Shown: positions 15,202 through 22,307 of the stretch, one piece after another
How the letters are laid out: each line of letters opens with the position of its first letter
How positions within the stretch are numbered: the first letter of the stretch is position 1
Assembly (NCBI GenBank): GCA_902800495.1
Contig: CADCET010000022.1
Coordinates: 1-55,777 of the forward strand
DNA from: an uncultured Prevotellaceae bacterium
GTDB taxonomy: Bacteria > Bacteroidota > Bacteroidia > Bacteroidales > Bacteroidaceae
Reading direction: 5' to 3'
DNA: 55,777 nucleotides
The notes under the pieces: model-generated
Seen by the model: only the letters and a program-made list of their open reading frames with translations
The model's database searches: none
Told to the model about the DNA's origin: nothing
Program-made: the position numbers and the translations under genes

Positions 15202-16302
15202 ATGAACGTAAAGGAACTGGAAAATAAGCGTATTGCTGTGCTGTTGTCGGGCGGCGTTGACTCGTCGGTCGTAGTCTATGAGCTGGCGCGGTTGGGACTG
15301 CATCCCGACTGTTTCTATATCAAGATAGGGCCGGAAGAGGAAGAGGAGTGGGACTGCTCCTCGGAGGAGGACCTGGAGATGGCGACGGCGGTGGCAGCGA
15401 AATACGGCTGCAAGCTCGAAGTCGTCGACTGTCACCGCGAGTATTGGGACCAGGTGACAAAGTACACTATGGATAAGGTACGCGCGGGACTGACGCCCAA
15501 CCCCGACGTAATGTGCAATCGCCTCATCAAGTTCGGCGCCTTCCACGAGAAGCGTGGCCACGACTACGACCTCATTGCCACGGGGCATTATGCTACGACG
15601 GAAGAAGAAATCGTAAATAGTAAATTGTCAAATAGTAAATTGAAATGGCTCTGCACCAGCCCCGACCCCGTGAAAGACCAGACGGACTTCTTAGCCCAGA
15701 TCTACGACTGGCAGTTGGAGAAGGCGCTGTTCCCCATTGGCCACTACATGAAGGACGAGGTGCGTGTGATTGCTGAGCGCGAACACTTGGTGAGTGCCCG
15801 CCGCAAGGACTCGCAGGGCATCTGCTTTTTGGGAAAGATCAACTATAACGAATATATCCGTCGCTATCTTGGCGAGCAGCCCGGCGACGTCGTCGAGCTG
15901 GAGACCGGCAAGCGCATCGGTGAGCACAAGGGACTGTGGTTTCACACCATCGGCCAGCGCAAGGGTATGGGCTTCAGCGGCGGCCCGTGGTTTGTGGTGA
16001 AGAAGGACGTGGCTCAGAACGTGCTCTACGTCAGTCACGGCTACGACCCGCAGACGGCCTACAAGCAGGACTTCCCCATCCACGACTTCCACAGCATCAA
16101 CGGTCAGTTGCCGCCAGAGCGTATCACGCTGAAGATTCGCCATACGCCCGAGTACCTGCCCGCCCGCCTGGAACCTCTCGCTGCCGGCCGATATATGGTT
16201 CACGCCGACGCCCCTATCCACGGTGTGGCACCAGGACAGTTCTGCGTCATTTACGACGAACGCCACCACCGTTGTTACGGCAGTGGTGAGATTACAGTTT
16301 AA
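15202..16302 (+). CDS. mnmA: tRNA-specific 2-thiouridylase MnmA
   Basis: The 366-residue protein makes the 2-thio group of U34 in Lys, Glu and Gln tRNAs. The N-terminal PP-loop is VLLSGGVDSSVV; the two catalytic cysteines are in NPDVMCNRLIKFG and SQGICFLG; FHTIGQRKGMGF precedes the C-terminal barrel. The start at 15202 was chosen because the sequence upstream holds the promoter. Between the GHYAT motif and the WLCTSPDPVKDQ stretch lies a duplicated NSKL (about residues 139-147), encoded by a 12-bp direct repeat. It ends 8 nt from the convergent deacetylase gene. Confidence 0.95.
   Translation: MNVKELENKRIAVLLSGGVDSSVVVYELARLGLHPDCFYIKIGPEEEEEWDCSSEEDLEMATAVAAKYGCKLEVVDCHREYWDQVTKYTMDKVRAGLTPNPDVMCNRLIKFGAFHEKRGHDYDLIATGHYATTEEEIVNSKLSNSKLKWLCTSPDPVKDQTDFLAQIYDWQLEKALFPIGHYMKDEVRVIAEREHLVSARRKDSQGICFLGKINYNEYIRRYLGEQPGDVVELETGKRIGEHKGLWFHTIGQRKGMGFSGGPWFVVKKDVAQNVLYVSHGYDPQTAYKQDFPIHDFHSINGQLPPERITLKIRHTPEYLPARLEPLAAGRYMVHADAPIHGVAPGQFCVIYDERHHRCYGSGEITV
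15613..15642 (+). repeat. AATAGTAAATTG direct repeat inside mnmA
   Basis: AATAGTAAATTG occurs at 15616-15627 and 15631-15642, separated by TCA. It adds NSKLSNSKL in a surface loop of MnmA and keeps the frame. The base composition (AT-rich) differs from the surrounding gene. Confidence 0.7.
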
Positions 16303-16310
16303 ACAATTGA

Positions 16311-16922
16311 TTAGTCAATAATCTTAAAGGCATAGCCTTGGGCGCGGAGCCACTCGATGCTCTTGGGCAAGGCTATCTTCAGCTTTTCAATGGACTTGAC
16401 AGAGTCGTGAAAGGTGATGATGGAGCCGTTACGAGCGTAGCGGCGGACATTGGCAAAGACATCTTCGGCGGTCGTCCACTTTGAATAGTCGCGGGTTACC
16501 AAATCCCACATCACCACCTTGTAACGGCGCATAATCAGGTAGTACTGTATGATACGCATCCAACCGTGAGGCGGCCGGAAGAGGTGGCTGTGGATGTAGG
16601 CGTTGGCATGCTCCACGTTGTAGGAATACTCGTGGAAGGTGCGGCGCAGACCGCTGATGTGGTTGTGCGAGTGGTTGCCCACCTGATGGCCGTCGGCCAC
16701 GATGGCCTTGTAGAGGTCAGGATGTTTCCGCACGTTGTCGCCCACCATAAAGAATGTGGCGCGAACCTGATATTTCCTTAGTATTTCGAGAATGTAGGGG
16801 GTGGCTTCTGGAATGGGACCGTCGTCGAAGGTCAGGTACACTGCCTTCTCGTGACGGTCCATTCTCCAAAGAGCCCTCGGATAGAGCCAGCGGAGGTAGA
16901 CTCCTGGTTGCTCTATAATCAT
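16311..16922 (-). CDS. Polysaccharide deacetylase (CE4/NodB fold)
   Basis: The 203-residue protein has the CE4 metal and catalytic motifs: TFDDGP (motif 1), HSHNH (motif 2, metal His residues), RPPHG (motif 3), and a final FHDS. It hydrolyses N- or O-acetyl groups on a cell-wall or exported polysaccharide. There is no signal peptide, so it may act in the cytoplasm or be anchored by partners. Its ATG directly abuts the DUF2723 stop (TAAATG), so it is translationally coupled to that large membrane protein. Confidence 0.88.
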   Translation of the reverse strand: MIIEQPGVYLRWLYPRALWRMDRHEKAVYLTFDDGPIPEATPYILEILRKYQVRATFFMVGDNVRKHPDLYKAIVADGHQVGNHSHNHISGLRRTFHEYSYNVEHANAYIHSHLFRPPHGWMRIIQYYLIMRRYKVVMWDLVTRDYSKWTTAEDVFANVRRYARNGSIITFHDSVKSIEKLKIALPKSIEWLRAQGYAFKIID

Positions 16923-19900
16923 TTACATTCCCAGATTTCCGCCTTTGCTCTGATAGTGGCGGAAGATGGTTTCAAGTTGTTGTTCGTACTTCGCTGCTGT
17001 CTTCTCGTCGGTATCGCCAGCCATCTGTGCCAATACCTCCAGGATATACAGATGCATCTGGCAGTCCTGCTGTACACCGGCGAAGCGCAGACCGTCGAGC
17101 GAGCAGTACCAGCGCATATACTGTTCTGACTTCGTCCAGAGCTGGCCAAGCAGCTGCTTAGCCTTATCCTTCTGGCCGATGGTAAGGTAGGTGCGTATCA
17201 TGTCGAGCGAACCGCTAGCAAAGTCGGCAGGAACGTTGTAGGTGGGAATCTCCTTCTCGGCCAGTGCCAGCACCTCTGCAGCCTTGTCTTTCTTGCCTTC
17301 GCCGGCCAGGTTGGCAGCCAACTGCGACAGCAGACGGCGGTGGGTGTAGCACATACGCATGACGGTCTCGTCGAGGTAGATGCCCTTCTGCGATACATTG
17401 CCGAACTTATAGCGCTTGGTGACGTTCTCATAGGTCTTCTCCGTGTCGAAGGTCTTCAGGCCCGTGCCCTTCGTGGTGAACGGCGTGATGCGGTTGGCCA
17501 GTCCCTCCTGCACGAAGTTGTCGCCGAGGTTCATGTAGTTCTCAGAACCGACGGTGAGTGCCACGTAGATAGGACGCTCCCAGTTGCACTGTTCAATCAT
17601 CTCGAGCATCATCAGGTCGCCTTTGTAGAGGGCGCTCTTACCCTTGAGCGAGATGACCATGCGGTCGGGGATGGAGTCGCCCTGCAGCATCATGCCCGAG
17701 CGGCGCACGGCCTCCTTGTCGATGGTCATATAGACGGTGTCGGTGGGGATGACGTGGAAGTCCTTGTTCGTTGAGCGCACCCAGTATTTCAGCACATTTT
17801 TCAGTTCGAAGGGTTCGTCGCCCCACATCTTGCGTGCCTCCTCGGGATTCTCCTCGTAGAGCTGCAGCACCTGCTGCTTTAGGTTAGGCTCCACCTGGAC
17901 GTACTCGTTCGTGCCGGCGCAGTATTCAATACGCTCCCACGAGATGGGCACTGAAGGCGAGTCGTAGGCCGGACGCTTCATCTGGTCGATATACCAGTCG
18001 GTCTGCAGGTATGAGAGGTTGCAGACGCGGGCGTCGGTACGCACACCCTCGGTGTCCTGGTTGTACCACAGGGGGAAGGTGTCGTTATCGCCGTTGGTGA
18101 AGATGATGGGGTTACCCTTGTCCTGCAGCGTCATGAGGTAGTTCTGGCCGAAGTCGCGGCAGGTGTAACGCCCTGAGCGATCGTGGTCGTCCCAGGTCTG
18201 CGAGGCCATCTGGATGGGAACCAGGAGACAGGCGAGGCCAACCAAGATGGAGAGACCCACCCCCAGCCCCTCCCTTTGATGGAGGGGAGTAGATTGTTCT
18301 GCTGCAGAAGTATTTACTCTCCGCCCTCCAGGGAGGAGTCGGAGGAGGGTCTCCCACAGTGCTGCCACACCCATGCCACACCAGATAGCGAAGGCATAGA
18401 ACGAGCCGGCGTAGGCGTAGTCGCGCTCACGCGGCTGGACGGGCGTCTGGTTCAGGTAGACGACGATGGCCAGACCCGTCATGAAGAACAGGAAGAAGAC
18501 GACCCAGAACTGCTGGATACCCTTCTGACCTTTCTTCATCGACTGCCAGAACAGGCCGATAAGACCGAGCAGCAGCGGCAGACAGTAGAACACGTTGTGA
18601 CCCTTGTTCTCCTTCAGCTCGTCGGGCAGCATCGACTGGTCGCCTAAGCGAGCGTTGTCGATGAACGATATACCTGTCAGCCAGTTGCCGTGCTCCAGTT
18701 CGCCGTGGCCCTGGATGTCGTTCTGACGGCCAGCGAAGTTCCACATGAAGTAGCGCCAGTACATCCAGTTGCACTGGTATGAGAAGAAGAAACGCAGGTT
18801 CTCCCACTGCGACGGCACCTTCACCATCATGTTCTCGCCACAGCGGTCGTAGGGGACCTCCGAACCGCTGATGTCGCCCATCCACGACTCGTAGTCGCGG
18901 GCGTGGCCGGCGTCGTACATACGTGGGAACAGCATATTCTGTGCGTACTTGTATTCATCCTTCGTACGGACAACGAAGTAAGAGTCCTTCTCGTCCTTCG
19001 AAGCCTTCTCCTTACGCTGCCAGACGGGCTTGCCCGTCGACATGACGGGACGGCAGACGTTGCCATCCTGCTCCAAAGCCACCTGCGAGGTGTAGGCCTG
19101 ACCGTAGAACAGGGGGCGCTGACCGTACTGGTCGCGGCCGAGGTAGTCGCCCAGCGTAAAGATGTCCTCCGGCGAGTTCTGATCCATCGGGGGGTTAGCG
19201 TCCGAACGGATGACGATGACGGCGTATGTCGAATAGCCGATCATCAGCATCAGCATACAGAGCAGGGCGGTGTTCTTCAGGCGCGGTGATACCACGGCCA
19301 CGCGCTTCGTCTCGCCCGAAGGCAATATGCGGCGGTTCAGCACGAACCACAGCGCTACCAGCACGACGACACCGATGAAGAAAGCCGACCAGCCGTAGCC
19401 GTAGAACGGTATACCCAACAGGGCTACCGACAGCATGAAGGCGATATTCTGACGCTTCCAGTTCGAATCGGTAGCGTTCTGCGTCTCATAGATAGCCCAG
19501 ATAGTGGCCGCAGCCAAGCAGAGGATATAGACGTAGAGTCCTGTGTTGAACGACATACCGAGCGTGTTGACAAACAGCAGCTCGAACCAGCCGCCAACGG
19601 TGATGATGCCCGGCACGACGCCATAGAGCACGACGGCCACTAAGGCGAACGAGACAAGCAGGGCCACCAGCGACCCCTTGGCGTTGGCATTGGGGTAGCG
19701 CTTGTAGTACCACACCAGCACGATGGCCGGCAGACAGAGCAGGTTCAGCAAGTGAACGCCGATGGACAGACCCGTCATATACATTATCAGCACCAGCCAG
19801 CGGTCGGCATGCGGCTCGTCGGCATGGTCCTCCCATTTCAGTATGAGCCAGAAGACGACAGCCGTAAAGGCCGACGAATAGGCATACACCTCGCCCTCGA

Positions 19901-20324
19901 CGGCTGAGAACCAGAATGTGTCGCTGAACGTGTAGATCAGCGCACCCACCATGCCCGCAGCCTCGATGGCTATGAGTTTGGCGGTGGTCAGCTCGTCCCA
20001 CTTATCGATGAGCAGTCGTCGCGTCAGATGCGTGATTGACCAGAAGAGGAACAGGATACACGTCGCCGAGAGCAGGGCGCTCATCGTGTTCACCCAGTAG
20101 GCCACCTGTGTCGGGTCGCTGGCAAACTGCGAGAAGAGGTTGGCCGTCAGCATGAAGAACGGTGCCCCTGGCGGGTGTCCTACTTCCAGCCTGTAGCCGG
20201 TGGTAATAAACTCCGGACAGTCCCAGAACGAGGCCGTCGGTTCAATGGTGGAGCAATACACGAAAGCGGCTATCAGAAACGCTAACCAGCCGCAGACGTT
20301 GTCCACGATTCTAAATTGTTTCAT
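16923..20324 (-). CDS. Giant DUF2723 multi-pass membrane protein with repeat insertion
   Basis: The 1133-residue protein has DUF2723 at its N-terminus (ASFWDCPEFI, GHPPGAPFFML) with about 12 membrane helices, then a large soluble C-terminal region with helical repeats. DUF2723 is the domain of human TMEM260, an O-mannosyltransferase; bacterial members are uncharacterised but very conserved in Bacteroidota, so a role in protein or surface glycosylation is likely. About residues 658-691 come from a GC-rich double-hairpin element inserted in frame in a loop between membrane helices. It is followed by a deacetylase gene. Confidence 0.88.
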   Translation of the reverse strand: MKQFRIVDNVCGWLAFLIAAFVYCSTIEPTASFWDCPEFITTGYRLEVGHPPGAPFFMLTANLFSQFASDPTQVAYWVNTMSALLSATCILFLFWSITHLTRRLLIDKWDELTTAKLIAIEAAGMVGALIYTFSDTFWFSAVEGEVYAYSSAFTAVVFWLILKWEDHADEPHADRWLVLIMYMTGLSIGVHLLNLLCLPAIVLVWYYKRYPNANAKGSLVALLVSFALVAVVLYGVVPGIITVGGWFELLFVNTLGMSFNTGLYVYILCLAAATIWAIYETQNATDSNWKRQNIAFMLSVALLGIPFYGYGWSAFFIGVVVLVALWFVLNRRILPSGETKRVAVVSPRLKNTALLCMLMLMIGYSTYAVIVIRSDANPPMDQNSPEDIFTLGDYLGRDQYGQRPLFYGQAYTSQVALEQDGNVCRPVMSTGKPVWQRKEKASKDEKDSYFVVRTKDEYKYAQNMLFPRMYDAGHARDYESWMGDISGSEVPYDRCGENMMVKVPSQWENLRFFFSYQCNWMYWRYFMWNFAGRQNDIQGHGELEHGNWLTGISFIDNARLGDQSMLPDELKENKGHNVFYCLPLLLGLIGLFWQSMKKGQKGIQQFWVVFFLFFMTGLAIVVYLNQTPVQPRERDYAYAGSFYAFAIWCGMGVAALWETLLRLLPGGRRVNTSAAEQSTPLHQREGLGVGLSILVGLACLLVPIQMASQTWDDHDRSGRYTCRDFGQNYLMTLQDKGNPIIFTNGDNDTFPLWYNQDTEGVRTDARVCNLSYLQTDWYIDQMKRPAYDSPSVPISWERIEYCAGTNEYVQVEPNLKQQVLQLYEENPEEARKMWGDEPFELKNVLKYWVRSTNKDFHVIPTDTVYMTIDKEAVRRSGMMLQGDSIPDRMVISLKGKSALYKGDLMMLEMIEQCNWERPIYVALTVGSENYMNLGDNFVQEGLANRITPFTTKGTGLKTFDTEKTYENVTKRYKFGNVSQKGIYLDETVMRMCYTHRRLLSQLAANLAGEGKKDKAAEVLALAEKEIPTYNVPADFASGSLDMIRTYLTIGQKDKAKQLLGQLWTKSEQYMRWYCSLDGLRFAGVQQDCQMHLYILEVLAQMAGDTDEKTAAKYEQQLETIFRHYQSKGGNLGM
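18253..18352. repeat. GC-rich double-hairpin element, copy 3 (inside DUF2723 gene)
   Basis: The 100-bp copy begins AGACCCACCCCCAGCCCC and ends GGAGGAGGGTCT, which pair with each other. The inner hairpins are CCCTCCC-TTTGAT-GGAGGGG and GCCCTCC-AGG-GAGGAG. It lies wholly within the DUF2723 coding sequence and is read through without a stop. Confidence 0.85.
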
Positions 20325-20367
20325 CCTAAAAAAGATCTTTTTTAACGTTAAAATTCGATTTTGCCCG

Positions 20368-20399
20368 CAAAGTTACAAATAATCCCTTTAACAGACAAA
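20368..20399 (-). promoter_or_regulatory. Promoter of the DUF2723-deacetylase operon
   Basis: On the minus strand, TAACTTTG (20375-20368) fits TAnnTTTG and TTTG (20399-20396) stands 20 nt upstream. The ATG at 20324 follows 43 nt after the -7 box. Confidence 0.7.
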
Positions 20400-20442
20400 C
20401 AATTCAGATAGATTAACGTTCACTCGCGCGCGGGAAAGGAGG

Positions 20443-20470
20443 GTGTTCCTGCGGGAGAGCCGCAGGACAC
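20443..20470. repeat. GC-rich hairpin between divergent promoters
   Basis: GTGTTCCTGCGG (20443-20454) pairs with CCGCAGGACAC (20460-20470) with one bulge and a GAGAG loop. There is no T-run, so it is not a terminator. It lies between the -33 boxes of the DUF2723 and phosphatase promoters. Confidence 0.5.
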
Positions 20471-20537
20471 TCTGAACCAAAAATTGTGGGGATTGACAGA
20501 GAAATCTATGGGGATTGGCGATTTTTATAGAAATAAA

Positions 20538-20569
20538 TTTGGGGGGGGTGGAACATTTTGCTATCTTTG
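20538..20569 (+). promoter_or_regulatory. Promoter of the acid phosphatase gene
   Basis: TATCTTTG (20562-20569) fits TAnnTTTG and TTTG (20538-20541) lies 20 nt upstream. The ATG at 20589 follows 19 nt later. Confidence 0.7.
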
Positions 20570-20588
20570 CGTCATAAAAAGAGAAGAG

Positions 20589-21866
20589 ATGAACAAATGT
20601 TTGATGATGGTAGCAGCTGCCATAATGGCTGCAACGAGCCTGCAGGCTCAGACGGAGCGCTCCGATGACTTCAGGGCGAAATATGAACTGAAAGAGGTGG
20701 TGGTGATGAGCCGTCACAATATCCGTTCGCCGCTGACGTCCGGCGGCGCTGCCTATATGCGGGTGACGCCATACGAGTGGTTTAAGTGGACATCGCCCAG
20801 CAGCCAGCTGTCGCAGCGCGGCGGTGTGCTGGAGACGGAGATGGGGCAGTTCTTCCGTAAATGGGTAGTCAGCGCAGGACTGTTACCCGACAACTGCCGT
20901 CCGGTGGACGACGAGGTGCTGTTCTATGCCAACTCGCGCCAGCGCACGTTTGCCACGGCGAAGTATTTCTCTGCCGGTTTCCTGCCTTTTGCCAACGTGG
21001 AGATTCAGCATAAGTTCGACGAGGACAAGATGGACCCGCTGTTTACGCCCAAATTCACGAAGATGAACGACAGCTATCGTCAGCAGGTCCTCAACGAGAT
21101 CAATGCGATACACGGTGGTCCGCAGGCGTGGATGCAGTCTGTACAGCCTGTGCTGACGCTGATAGAGGATGTCATCGATATGGCACACTCGCCGGCAGCG
21201 CAGAACGATACGACGCACTTCTGGTACGACGATACGAAGTTCAAAATAGAGAAGGGCGACGAACCGAAGATGAGTGGCGGCTATAAGTTAGCCAACAGCG
21301 TGGCCGACGCGTTGGTGCTGCAGTGCTACGAGAGCGAGAGTATGACGGCCTTCGGCCATGAGCTGACCGAGGAGCAGTGGCGTGCTGTCTGCGGCATCAA
21401 AGAGGTGTACGACGGTCTGCTCTTCACCGCCCACAGTGCTGCCGTCAACCTGGCCTATCCGTTAGTGAGCCGCATCCGCGAGGAACTGCACCATGACGGG
21501 CGTAAGTTCACGTTCCTCTGTGGCCATGATAGCAACTTAGCCAGCATCAGCGCAGCTTTGCGCTTGAACCTTCCGGAGACAGAGCAGGCGTTGGAATTGC
21601 GCACGCCCATCGGTTCGAAGCTCGTCTTCGAGAAATGGAGCGGCGGCAGCGAAGACTATGTCGCCATAAACCTGGTCTATGCGAAATACAGGCAGAAGCA
21701 TGCCCGCGCGCTACTCTCGTTTGAAGAGCCACCAATTATACAGCCCGTCACCATTGACGGTCTGACGGTCAATAGTGACGGGCTTTACCGTCTGGCCGAC
21801 CTTGATGCCCGTATGGCTGAGGCAATAGCCGAATACGATGCCATCAAGGATGCTGACGCATTTTAA
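20589..21866 (+). CDS. Secreted histidine acid phosphatase
   Basis: The 425-residue protein has a signal peptide (ending LQAQ) and the histidine acid phosphatase motif MSRHNIRSPL (about residue 30), the phosphohistidine site. The distal catalytic pair is in LCGHDSNL (about 310). Relatives are periplasmic glucose-1-phosphatase and phytase (Agp/AppA). The catalytic triple RHxxRxP is altered at no key position. The start at 20589 follows the promoter; the frame open upstream to 20484 would precede it. It would release phosphate from sugar or inositol phosphates. Confidence 0.88.
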   Translation: MNKCLMMVAAAIMAATSLQAQTERSDDFRAKYELKEVVVMSRHNIRSPLTSGGAAYMRVTPYEWFKWTSPSSQLSQRGGVLETEMGQFFRKWVVSAGLLPDNCRPVDDEVLFYANSRQRTFATAKYFSAGFLPFANVEIQHKFDEDKMDPLFTPKFTKMNDSYRQQVLNEINAIHGGPQAWMQSVQPVLTLIEDVIDMAHSPAAQNDTTHFWYDDTKFKIEKGDEPKMSGGYKLANSVADALVLQCYESESMTAFGHELTEEQWRAVCGIKEVYDGLLFTAHSAAVNLAYPLVSRIREELHHDGRKFTFLCGHDSNLASISAALRLNLPETEQALELRTPIGSKLVFEKWSGGSEDYVAINLVYAKYRQKHARALLSFEEPPIIQPVTIDGLTVNSDGLYRLADLDARMAEAIAEYDAIKDADAF

Positions 21867-21871
21867 GTCGG

Positions 21872-22303
21872 TTATAACGCGAAGAAGTCGAAGAAATACA
21901 TGACGGCGGCCTGATATTTGTCGGTGAGGTTCTCAACCTTGCCAATAATAGAGCCGTTCTTACGGATATCGCCGTTAGACTCTACCTTGCCGACAATGCT
22001 GCCGCTGATGCGGACGTCGCCGTTCGACTCCACCTTGCCGACGATGGAGCCACGCTTACGGATGTCGCCATTAGACTCAATCTTTCCTTCGACGGAACCG
22101 TTGACGCGGATATCGCCGTTGGATTCGAACTTTCCCTTGATGGTGCCGCCGATGCGGACATCGCCGTTAGACTCAATGCGTCCGACAACCGAACCGTTCT
22201 TACGCAGCGTCTGGTCGCTGCCGGCGTTAGCCTGAACGCTAACGCCAAGCAGCAACAGTACGACCAAGGCTATTCTAACCAAGAAATCTGTTTTCTGTTT
22301 CAT
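21872..22303 (-). CDS. Secreted 16-residue-repeat (beta-flower-like) protein
   Basis: The 143-residue protein has a signal peptide (about 1-27), then six tandem units of about 16 residues of the form GSIVGKVESNGDIRKN. The regular strand-turn pattern suggests a closed barrel or propeller such as those annotated in Bacteroidota as 5-fold beta-flower proteins. It starts 4 nt after the stop of the GH115 gene and is the last gene of the xylan operon, but no enzymatic motif is visible. It could bind sugars or be a structural passenger. Confidence 0.75.
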   Translation of the reverse strand: MKQKTDFLVRIALVVLLLLGVSVQANAGSDQTLRKNGSVVGRIESNGDVRIGGTIKGKFESNGDIRVNGSVEGKIESNGDIRKRGSIVGKVESNGDVRISGSIVGKVESNGDIRKNGSIIGKVENLTDKYQAAVMYFFDFFAL

Positions 22304-22307
22304 TGTC

